This document shows, piece by piece, positions 54,801 to 64,000 of a DNA stretch of 64,000 nt. Where the stretch lies: the NCBI GenBank assembly GCA_905160935.1, contig CAJHZI010000373.1, positions 188,501-252,500 on the forward strand, given 5' to 3'. Source of the stretch: Enchytraeus crypticus. Its lineage: Eukaryota; Annelida; Clitellata; Enchytraeida; Enchytraeidae. A program made the position numbers and the translations under genes. The notes below the pieces were generated by a model. The model saw nothing but the letters and a program-made list of their open reading frames with translations, was not told where the DNA came from and searched no databases. The stretch's first letter is position 1. The number at the start of each line of letters is the position of its first letter.

Positions 54801-57151
54801 TTCAAAATGAAACGTTTTATTGTTATTTTGTATCTATCAACTGTTGAGGAAAATCTCTGATAAGAGAAAATGGGATCTCGGAAGAGGAAATAGTGTTAGA
54901 GACAAGGTGTCTAGGACTAACCTGTCGATAGCGCAGTCGTTGATGAAATCCATGCCCGAGGTGACGAGGAGCTAGTTCCAGTGGAGGAATCCAGACCTGG
55001 AGAAGTGTTGTAAATCCTTGATGACATCCCAGACTTGGTTGACGAGGAAAGAGTTCCAGTGGAGGAATCTAGACCTAAAGAATTTTTGACATCAGAACCT
55101 GTCAGAGAGGGCAACCCAGATGACGTTGATCCATCTACTGAGCTTCCCCTTGAACAGACTGTAGAGGCAAAAATAAAAAAAACCACGCTGTAAACTGTGG
55201 CGATGTCGGTAAAAATTTCGACGGCACATTAGTATTTGCGGGGTTCAAATCCTGGGCTCGCCCGTCACTGACATCGCTTTCGAGTGACGAAACTGACGTT
55301 AACATTAGCTTTACCAGCTTTTTGATAAGTTTCAGAGAGTGGATTATCAGTAAAGTTTGGTATTGTTAATAGAGTCTCTAGCATAATGTCAAATGATAAG
55401 CTAAAGACATGAACTTCTACTCCAAGTTCATACTTCTGCATAATTATGAGCGACCTTATCATGTAGCGTAAGTCGATCCTATAGTAAATGATATTCTTCG
55501 ACAACATCTACTGGCATAGGCGAAGCGTTTAGTTGGAAGAACAAAACTTTAACTGTAAAGTTGTAATTTGCTATTTACTCTCTGCATTCGGTGGTTTCTA
55601 TGAAGATCTTGCAGTTAATGTCATTAAGACTTCTATAAAATTTTAAATTAATCTACAATTAATCTTATGAATCAATAAATCATTTAATTAGCTAATCTTC
55701 ATTAATAAGTTAAATTAAAATTTAATGTAATTTATTTTAATTGTGCTAAATCTTATTCATGCGCCTCAATGTTAGGCCTATATGTTCAGCACAGTATAAA
55801 ACTTCATTCTTGATCGAGTGACAAACAACTAATGTGTTACAAATAGATAGATTAATTAGTCAAATTACCGTGCTAACATACCTCTGAATGTCTTAGATTG
55901 CACTCTCAGATAAGCTCTACCAGAAATTGATTCCGTGGATTTCAGAAACAGTTATTTGAAATTTCGCTACGTTAACTAAGATCCTTGCACACTGAACCAA
56001 TGAGACAATCCTTTATGTCACTGACATTATCCTTGTAAGAGGAAACGGACGTTAGACTTTTATTAATATTCCAGTGATTTGGTTCAGAATCACGGCAGCC
56101 TTCATGGTCGATGATTAAATTGAAAGCGTAATCTTTGCAGGAGAAAAGTTAACCAGTTTTTCTTGTGAATTAGAATTTAACTTACCCGTCTGTACTAGCT
56201 GATCTGATAGTTTGGTGGGCTAATAAAATATCAATCAGAACAAGAATTTATTTCAAGGCTTAATATAGAGTAAATATATATATATGTACCTATATAACAC
56301 ATACATATTACATATTTAACAACTATTTTCAACAACAACGCAAACATTTGACGGCTAATAAAGAGCCAATGATATTTGCACAATATATTATATTGTGCGG
56401 AATCAATTCATAGTATTGCATAGTTTTTCTTCAGTACGGTATATGATTGTGCAGCACAGTATGTATTGGCTGGGTGTGCAATAGTACAGAATATTATGCA
56501 GCGGTACGGAATGTAATAGTACATCATAGTATGCAGTGGTACGGAATACCATAGTACAGCTACGTATGCAGTGGTACGGAATGCCATAGTACATCATAGT
56601 ATGCAGTGGTACGGAATACCATAGTACAGCTACGCATGCAGTGGTACGATTATTATTACTATTGTCAAAGCCTCTTGAAGCCAAAGGACGTAATACATGT
56701 AAATGATAACAGAATAACAGTACATGTAAATACTGCTTATCGATAAATGGCAAAATTAAAGAACTACATAATAAATTTACAGAATGCACTAATGCTATTG
56801 ACTGATAAGCCATACCTGATAATGGATACAGTTTGATCGTCTAACAAAGCACTCGAATTCCTTCGTAAACAATTCGCAGATTTGATTTCCAAGGAAATAG
56901 TTGAAGGAGGAGCAATTTAATTTCACTTCCTTCTGGCAAAATCCTGAGCACTCTATCTTAGACTTAGCGGTTCCACTCCAGAAGGGTGAATCATCTACGC
57001 ATAGAAATTCTCCGGTCAGGATAGCCGTTACAGGAAAGAAGTTCAATGCACGAATATCGCGATACGCTGCTACTGTAGAAATGTCACAGTGTGCGGTGAG
57101 AAGAGAAGCTAAGAAGAGAAGAGAACCTTTCGAAAATTCTTCTGAATACAT
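51815..57151 (-). CDS. L4: secreted PAN / Ser-Thr linker / split F-type lectin, 6 exons, 430 aa
   Basis: Exons 57151-56816, 56219-56186, 55158-54922, 54367-54131, 53051-52830, 52041-51815; 1293 nt, phases 0,1,1,1,1. Signal peptide, PAN-like domain to 112, linker PTKLSDQLVQT, then an exon absent from L1-L3 (residues 124-202) rich in Ser/Thr/Gly with the unit GLDSSTGT twice, probably an O-glycosylated spacer. F-type half 204-281 (NPWWSVDLG, ITLTNLANC), PAN-like insert 282-355 (VPYKWMIS, EEDC..AC...C.VYDY, HGELTRNC), second half 356-430. RxD is LxN as in L3. The most divergent member, and the first in the array relative to transcription. Confidence 0.92.
52140..52265 (+). mobile_element. LINE 3' terminal fragment with GA tail
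   Basis: ATTCACTCATATGTGGACATG to CCATGGACCTGCCAGTAGGC and a GAGA run. In the last L4 intron. Confidence 0.7.
53204..53308. repeat. 21-bp minisatellite, 5 copies
   Basis: CTATCGTTATATTATTGATCT units in an L4 intron. Confidence 0.95.
53920..53965 (-). repeat. Family 4 repeat core
   Basis: TTTAACGTCCGTTTCCTCATC, then GATGTCAGGGACGTC. See 29600-29715. Confidence 0.6.
55196..55323 (+). repeat. SINE-1 copy
   Basis: Immediately upstream (gene sense) of the L4-specific Ser/Thr exon. Confidence 0.8.
55881..56014 (-). repeat. SINE-2 fragment
   Basis: Diverged, keeping GACAATCC and CTCTCAGATAAGC blocks. Confidence 0.6.
56507..56646. repeat. 35-bp minisatellite, 4 copies
   Basis: Units of CGGAATACCATAGTACAGC in alternating A-B-A-B types, in L4 intron 1. 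Confidence 0.9.
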
Positions 57152-57454
57152 AGTTCAGGGATTCAATGTTACGAAAGAATGCTTCTCTTCAAGCTATTAA
57201 AAAACAACTATTTATCTATTTTTAAACAGTTTGTACTAATTATAATTACGATTCTATATACAATATTCAATACAGGTCACATTAAATTATAAAAATAGTA
57301 GCAATGATGAGGCTGACCATACTAATAATAATGATAGTCACAACGATATTAAATATTCAGGATGATAACAGGAATAATGATATCAATAATATCAACTATA
57401 ATTAAAATTAGTACTATTATTTATTGTTACAATAATAGCCTATGCACCCGTGTT

Positions 57455-57665
57455 GTGTCCGGGTCGTAGAAGAATAGACCAACCGTGTATTACATGTGTC
57501 GTAAAAGTCGACAAAGCACTAAAATCAAAACCGACATCAGAAGTAGGCATTTGGTTACTGAGCGCCTAGGGTTCAGAAATTGCTACAGAAGTTTCTAAAA
57601 CGAAAGGAAAAGTTTATATTCGTATCCCGACCCTAGTTAAACTGAGATTCTAAGGAATATTATGA
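57455..57665 (+). repeat. GAT-tailed dispersed repeat (family 3)
   Basis: ACATGTGTCGTAAAAGTCGAC to CCCTAGTTAAACTGAGATTC. Confidence 0.75.
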
Positions 57666-57831
57666 TTCTGGTGATAATAATTGTCGATATAAAAATAATA
57701 TAATAATTAATAAGATATAAATACACCTGTATGAAATTAGGCTTTTTATACACAGCCGCATAATTGTTGCAGCGAGATATTAAGTTAGATACTTAGATAC
57801 GAGATACTTTGAAAGTTTCTATTCGGTATAA

Positions 57832-58110
57832 TCTCTCTCTTAGTGCACTGCCTACTGGCAGGTCCGTGGTATATAACGCCTCCACTCTTTTCTGTCTTAC
57901 GCTTTCCTCTTTATTTCCACATATGAGTGGGTCTTTAAATCGTCTAACATACCTAATCTCGGCCTGCCTTTGACTCTTTTTCCTTCCATTCTACTTTTTA
58001 TGACCTCTATTAATAGATCTTCCCCCCTTAGGATGTGTCCTATCCATCTCTTCTTCCTATTACTTACTTCATTTATCAACTGTCTATCTGTACCAACTCT
58101 CTCCAGAACT
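57832..58110 (-). mobile_element. LINE ORF2 C-terminal end
   Basis: Frame 58079-57897 reads RKKRWIGHILRG, then EGKRVKGRPRLGMLDDL, the standard tail of non-LTR retrotransposon ORF2. The CCACGGACCTGCC block and CT run (GA in sense) follow. Longest copy of the family in the window. Confidence 0.8.
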
Positions 58111-59159
58111 TCCTCGGTATAATAGCAACCATTAATTATTAGTTTATTTAATGGTTCGCTTGTTTTAACAGACCGAAACGATGTTTGTTCATACTTTAGA
58201 GATTATCAATTTAGATGAACGAACACTTGATAAACCTTTAGGCAGTTACATTTTACTCCAAATATAGACTCAATTCTACAATATATAGGTACATCCGTAT
58301 TCAATATAGATGGAGAAACGAACTGGAGAAAGGAAAGTCCCTAATCTATCGATAACATCAAGGAAAATGCTTCAATACCAACAGCTGTCATGATTCTGTT
58401 GTCCACATCTAGACAGTGTGACAAAGAGAATATTGAAAAGAGTTATAAACATTTAAAGTAATTTCGTTTTAATAGCTTTTAACTAGTCCATGTCCCACAT
58501 CCGGCTAAATATCTTACTACACTATAGCGCAGTTCAATGCAGTCTGCAATCGGTGATATCGAAAGAAAATTGAGGATTTGTGAGACAACTCTTGCAAAGA
58601 AGAATCTGAGAACTAAGGCTGAAAAACATTACACGTGAGCATAATACGATCATTTTCAGCGTATCAGATTATGATGCGCTTAAATCGAGCAATTTCATCG
58701 AATTTTAAATCGTTCGAGTAGGAAACACTCTTCAAAGAAAGACATAGGATAAGAGCAACAATGCAATTAGTATTTCCTGTAGAAATATGATCTGAAATAT
58801 TGCACATCGAATATTTGCTTAACCAACTAAATAATGACACTGTAATTAGAGTATAATAACATACTACCGTCAATTATAATAAACATGTAGAACACTATGC
58901 ACTCTACATGTATGTAGGCAAGAACCATAAATCATGCAGATCTTAGTTCTGTAGTGCGAGATATACATGTATGTGCTGGTATTTAAAAGAAAACTCTTGA
59001 CAATTAAGCGTCACCTTAGTAGTTTTTAGATGTAGTTGTTTTCGTAATTCTCGTAGCAGGTTCGAATTAGATTATGTATTTCAGCAGTTACATGGCATAT
59101 ATTGCATATAGTGCTCAATTGTGGATGCATTATCTTTCGGCCATATTTAAAGTTCTTAG

Positions 59160-59290
59160 CGATTCAGTCCGTTATACGGACTCTTGACAGATGTCGTCAA
59201 TCAATCAATCAATCAATCCATCAATGAGAATTTAACGTCCGATTCCTCACCAATAGGCAATGTCAGTGACGTCGTTACCTACAATATAAC
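59160..59290 (-). repeat. Family 4 repeat
   Basis: AATC tail and TTTAACGTCCGATTCCTCACC; parallel to 62650-62775. Confidence 0.65.
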
Positions 59291-59360
59291 ACTTCTTGGA
59301 TCATTTTGTTTCGTAAAGAGAATTAAATCCACGATTAAGGTTTTCCAGGTCTCTTGAATC

Positions 59361-61634
59361 CTATTTTCTACAGGGAAATCCTAATCCAGCCATATCCTCC
59401 GTGACGTCATACACGGCGTCGATGTTAATGAGATCACCGTTGGAACAGTCGAGAAGTACAAGCTGGGGAATTGAATTCACTCCAAAAATTTTACGAACCT
59501 TTTTCGGAAATACCGAAAAAAATTGCAACCTACATGTATCTATCACGTCATAATTTAACATTTAATTAATACGTTGTTGTGCTGTAGCGACACACTCTAT
59601 GGTACAACAACAACATTACACCATGCAATTGAAATTCTACTGCCATCCATGAAACCATAGAGCACTGTGAAGTCAAAATTAAGCGGCTCTAAAAATCAAA
59701 AAGATTAATCAAAGGTTCAATTCCAAAATTACGAAACTAGACCAAGGATAAGATAGTACATTTTTATTGCCAAAATGTAATTCTCTGCTGACTGTGAAAC
59801 TATATAAAATTATCATTCTATGAGAATTTAACATGTCTTTCTACGGTAGAAGTTGTTACCAGAGACGCAATTTAATTTGTATTTATATCATATAGCTACA
59901 GCTAATGTTAACGTAAGTTTCCTCACTCGAAAGCGATGTCAGTGACGGGCCAGCCCAGGATTTGTAGACCGCACATACAGATCCGCGGTCGAAAATCTTA
60001 CCGACATCGCCACTGACTCCAACCAAATTAGACATACGATGTCGTCAAGTAGACAGGATTGTTTTCTCGGGGAATGACGCCCCTGCCCAGTAAATACTAG
60101 TCGAAGCAGAGGAAGGCATAGGGGGCCCACCTCGTCATAAGTAAAATCCCCAAGAATAATGGTATATCATGTTAGATGATTTAAAGATACACTCGTAAAT
60201 GAACTTTGAAGAGAAAACGGAAGACAGTGTTATATATCATGGACCTGCCAGTGGGTAGTACTAAGAAAGAGACAAGAGAGAGCGAGAGAGATAGATAGTG
60301 AGAGAGAGATCATATATACCGTTCTAGTCCTGTCGCTGAAGGGCAGAACTAACCAGGGCATGGAGCCGAAGTATTCACTCCACTGGGCCTCATCCTTGTC
60401 AGAGCTGACGTACACTACCTCCAGCTGGTAATTCGTCCTGTGATAGAAGTGCGCCAGGTCAGGGGTGAAGCCCCTACACGGGCCACACCAGTGAGCCGAA
60501 AAATATAAACCTGTAAATAGACAACGAGAAGATTATTGTAAGATATGAGATGATCGCACTGTGGGTGGTGATGGGGAGGGGGAGGGATTAGGAGAGATAT
60601 CACAGTTACTATAATATTTTAATTATTTGAGTACTAAATTACATTACCCTTAACCTTAACTAAATTAATTTAGTCTTACTTCTTAACAGAATTACATTAT
60701 TATTAAATGAATTACATAACTCATATTAACAGAATTACATTATTATTAAATGAATTACATAACTCATATTAACAGAATTACATTATTATTAAATGAATTA
60801 CATAACTCATATTAACAGAATTACATTATTATTAAATGAATTACATAACTCATATTAACAGAATTACATTATTATTAAATGAATTACATAACTCACATTA
60901 ACAGAATTACATTATTATTAAATTAATTACATAACCCATATTAACAGAATTACATTATTATTAAATTAATGACATAACCCATATTAACAGAATTACATTA
61001 TTATTAAATTAATTACATAACTCATATTAACAGAATTACATTATTATTAAATGAATTACATAACTCATATTAACAGAATTATATTACTCTTAGACCAGCT
61101 GCAGTATTCTTAACTGAATTAAATTAATTGTTAGTAAATTACATCACTCTTAACTTACAAGGTTAAACAAGGAAACTCTCAGAGTTTAACTCTGTAAACA
61201 TGTGAATAGAGCATTAAGCATAACCAGACTAACTAATAATTAACTCTTCCGTGCATTTCTCTCCTCAGTTTCTCTTTTCGTATTCATATACCAATAAGTT
61301 ATAAAGCTGTCATTTCAGTCTATTAATAATAATATCGCCGTCATCGCCTGGAGTCAGTGGCGATATCGATAAGATACTCGACCGCGGATCAGTGTGTGCG
61401 GGGTTAAATCCTGGGATCGCCCGTCACTGACACCGCTTTCAAGTGAGGAAACTGACGTTAACATTATTTTTACCAGATTTTTACCAGCTTTGAGTAATAG
61501 GCTTGCAATACACACACACTATTCAAGCACATACCGATAACTTTTCCGGAACTGACAAGACTCGAGACCGGTATCTGCTCATACTTTCCATTGACCACAA
61601 CCGGTCCCAGAAGATATTCAATTTCTCCGCCCGT
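59361..61634 (-). CDS. Nucleoredoxin/tryparedoxin-like protein, 5' incomplete
   Basis: Exons 61634-61535, 60510-60320, 59498-59361; 429 nt, phases 1 and 0, ending FPCRK-stop. YFSAHWCGPCRGFTP is the active site of the thioredoxin_8/nucleoredoxin group. VVYVSSDKDEAQW, FGSMPWLVLPFSDR, GVNSIPQLVLLD and a terminal FPxR block follow in the family order. The motif is WCGPC (as in classic thioredoxin) rather than the WCPPC common in nucleoredoxins. It is probably a cytosolic disulfide oxidoreductase. In the first exon found, an in-frame TGA lies just upstream and there is no ATG, so a short first exon is missing: unrecognised in 61635-64000 or beyond the window. The acceptors at 61635 and 59499 have weak pyrimidine tracts. 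Confidence 0.82.
59896..60025 (-). repeat. SINE-1 copy
   Basis: In an intron of the nucleoredoxin-like gene. Confidence 0.8.
60171..60300 (+). mobile_element. LINE 3' terminal fragment with GA tail
   Basis: Ends in the GAGA run only about 20 bp from the nucleoredoxin-like donor at 60319. Confidence 0.7.
60684..61083. repeat. 43-bp minisatellite, about 9 copies
   Basis: Units of AACAGAATTACATTATTATT plus AAATGAATTACATAACTCATATT, nearly identical. Confidence 0.95.
61347..61491 (+). repeat. SINE-1 copy
   Basis: Full-length with a small internal tail duplication (TTTTTACCAG twice), 44 bp from the nucleoredoxin-like donor. Confidence 0.8.
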
Positions 61635-62332
61635 CTTTCAACAACTGGGTTCTTTATAACACCTTAATTAAGAAGTATCTAGTCCGTATTTCAGATCCAG
61701 TTAGATCAGTTTTTCAATACCGTCAAGTAGGCCTATAGCGCATATTGACTTGAATCACAGCCCTATGGTCCCTATCATATCACAGCCCTATGATCCCTAT
61801 CATATCACAGGCCTATCTATTAGCTCAAAACAATTATGCTGATAAATTTGCTGCCCAATTCCTCTGTAAACACTAAATCTATTAAATCCTGGCCTGTTTC
61901 CATATTAACCTTTCATTTATAGTTCTCCATTTTTCGTTACTTTAAACAACTTCATCTATCTATAAGCATTCCACGGGATTAGAATTACGGTTAAAGTATG
62001 ATTTGTGGTGAGGTTTTGGTTAGCACTGGTAGACTTTAAGGCCATGTTTGTGACGATAGTAGTTATTGTAAAATCAGGTCGGTATCTATTGACATGTGTC
62101 AGCGCTGACTCAGCTTCAGTCAGCTTTAACTGTTGTACATGTCAACATGTGAGCGCTGTAAGTTCTTATGAAAACTAACAACTAGGACAACGAAAATCTG
62201 CTTGGCTTGTGAAACTGAATGCGGTCCTTTAAGATTCCTACACTAAAGAAGTGCCGGCCACCACTTCCATTTAACATTTACACAGGATCGATGATGAAAG
62301 CAATGGATAACCCTGAAGAAGGTTTCAAGACA

Positions 62333-62456
62333 TCCGACTTCGGTAAGATACACGACCGCGGATCAGTAGATGCGGGGTACAAATCCTGGGCTCGCCCCTC
62401 ACTGACATCGCTTTCGAGTGAGGAAACTGACGTTAACCTTAGCTTTACCAGCTTTT
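62333..62456 (+). repeat. SINE-1 copy
   Basis: Slightly 5' truncated. Confidence 0.8.
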
Positions 62457-62649
62457 TAGTATTTAATTTAATTCTGCATACTTATAATTTAATGTTGCAT
62501 AATTATGTTACCATACAGAGTTAATAAATCTTTATTTGTGGCTATTTACTCAATTTGATGTTTTCTATTTTCATAATTTCATATTATTATTTTTGCATAA
62601 TAATTGAGAGCATAAAAAATTGTTGAGTAGTTTATCTTTCAGTCATATT

Positions 62650-62775
62650 TAAAGTTCTTAGCAATTCAGTCCGTGACACGGACGATTGACAGATGACGTC
62701 AATCAATCAATAAGCCAGTTGGAATTTAACGTCCGGTTCCTCGCCACAAGTCAATGTCAGGGACGTTGTTACCTA
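62650..62775 (-). repeat. Family 4 repeat
   Basis: TTTAACGTCCGGTTCCTCGCC, then AATGTCAGGGACGTTG. Confidence 0.65.
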
Positions 62776-62861
62776 CAAAGCCAGGTCCCTGAGAAATGTA
62801 CTTAATGCTCCTGGACTCAGACATTTCCTACTGAGCTGGAAAATTCCTCTCAGGGTTCTTA

Positions 62862-63541
62862 GATTAAGACTTTAAGAGAAATGCATGGCCTCTAAAACTA
62901 AACTTTACCCTTGAGCGTGCTTATAGCCACACAAGCTGCAGGCTCTGTCCCTACTAAAAATATTTTTAGTACAATGCAGTTGAAAACATTTTCCTCATCA
63001 AAAGGCCATGTTAGGGGCATTTCTGTAAAAAAAGCCTAAAGCTAAGGTTAACGTCAGTTTCCTCACTCGAAAGCGATGTCAGTGACGGGCGAGCCCAGGA
63101 TTTTAACCCGCATCAACTGATCCGCGGTCGAGTGTCTTACCGACTTCGCCACTGGCTCCAGCCAGTAAAATATATCAAAGATGTAAAATACATCATTGCA
63201 AAATTCAACCTGATCTGCTCCAATCGATCTATAAAAACATATCAAGATGAATAAGTCCAAAATGATGTCGGCAGGATTTTAGATTAAGGTTTCTTAGATT
63301 AAGACTTTAAGAGAGATGCATGGCCTCTAAAAATTAAACTTTACCCGTAATCCTTGAGCTTGTAGCCACATAAGCTGAAGGCTCTGTCCCTACTAAAAAT
63401 ATTTTTGTATAGTGCAGTTGCAAACTTTTTCCTCACCAGACTGGGCATTTCTGTTGAATACAACTCTGCAAAATTCAAACTGATTCGCTCCAATCAATCT
63501 AAAGAAACATATTAAGATGTATGAAGTCTAAAATTATGTCG
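62862..63541. repeat. Local tandem duplication, one unit interrupted by SINE-1
   Basis: Unit A (62862-63270) and unit B (63284-63541) share TTCTTAGATTAAGACTTTAAG, TGCATGGCCTCTAAAA, GCTCTGTCCCTACTAAAAAT and CTCCAATC blocks in order. Unit A alone has a SINE-1 copy inside. Confidence 0.85.
63036..63166 (-). repeat. SINE-1 copy inside duplication unit A
   Basis: Full-length; absent from unit B. Confidence 0.85.
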
Positions 63542-64000
63542 TAGGATGAATAAGGGACGTTCTGGGTAGATATTTGAGAGTAAGCCTATATATCTATAGT
63601 GGAAGAGGTGTGATATTGGTATACTGGTCTATTGGTATAGGTGTTGATAAAGCCTACATACAGTGTACATGTACATTTAGATGGCATTTTAAACTGATTG
63701 TGTTACTTCTTACATACATGTACATATATAAATGCGCAACTTTATTGTTGTTAAAAAGATGATACGATGAAAGGTCCATCTGGGCATCTATACATGTACT
63801 ATCTTTACTATGACATTGAATTTTTTATAAACATTTTTAGTATCATCTGCTTTTGCATGATTAATGACTGTCAACTCGTTATGGTATGCATAGCCTCTTT
63901 GATGACCTTGTGCATGTGTGTATGTTTGTATGTAGGTCTATGTGTACTTTCAATAAACTTAGTTCTCTCTCTTTCTCTCACTCAATTTCTCTCACCAGAT

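Larger units (their letters stand above)
57152..59360. other. Intergenic, L4 5' side to nucleoredoxin-like 3' end
   Basis: Holds family 3 and family 4 repeats and a LINE coding end. No supported gene. Confidence 0.6.
61635..64000. other. 5' side of nucleoredoxin-like gene to window end
   Basis: Two SINE-1 copies, one family 4 repeat and a local duplication. I searched for, but did not find, the missing first exon. Confidence 0.5.

Overview
The window is eukaryotic: AT-rich, intron-rich and full of microsatellites, tRNA-derived SINEs, LINE tails and DNA-transposon relics. F-type lectin, PAN/Apple, C-type lectin and DEG/ENaC exons point to a marine invertebrate, probably a lophotrochozoan such as a mollusc. 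The species cannot be fixed from the sequence. All six recognisable genes lie on the minus strand. I assembled them exon by exon from GT/AG sites, reading frame and intron phase. Five close into complete open coding sequences from ATG to stop; the sixth lacks its first exon.

Layout, low to high coordinates. (1) 1302-15503: a 13-exon gene for a 959-residue DEG/ENaC (ASC) sodium-channel subunit. Its extracellular loop carries about 510 extra residues just after TM1: a complete two-exon C-type lectin domain, a Thr/Ser-rich mucin-like stretch with 11- and 13-residue repeats, and a cysteine cluster. (2) 19263-57151: four tandem paralogues (here called L1 to L4) of a secreted lectin. Each has a signal peptide, a PAN-like domain, a short linker, the first half of an F-type lectin domain, a second PAN-like domain on one exon, and the second half of the F-type lectin. 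The inserted exon falls where the F-type fold normally has two adjacent cysteines. L1 and L2 are a recent segmental duplicate; L3 and L4 are older, and L4 has an extra Ser/Thr-rich exon. (3) 59361-61634: a nucleoredoxin/tryparedoxin-like gene with a WCGPC active site, missing its 5' exon.

The same logic appears in both main gene types: a module bounded by phase-1 introns has been placed inside a conserved fold, a channel ectodomain in one case and a lectin sandwich in the other. A cell-surface channel with its own lectin and mucin beside an array of secreted lectins suggests glycan recognition or sensing, but that link is inference.

The space between genes holds about 20 copies of one tRNA-derived SINE (SINE-1), six of another (SINE-2), a GAT-tailed repeat, LINE 3' ends, two internally deleted mariner-like elements, a hAT-like element with an 8-bp target duplication, and many minisatellites. 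Three introns contain duplications that copy a real splice site, making decoy sites beside functional exons.
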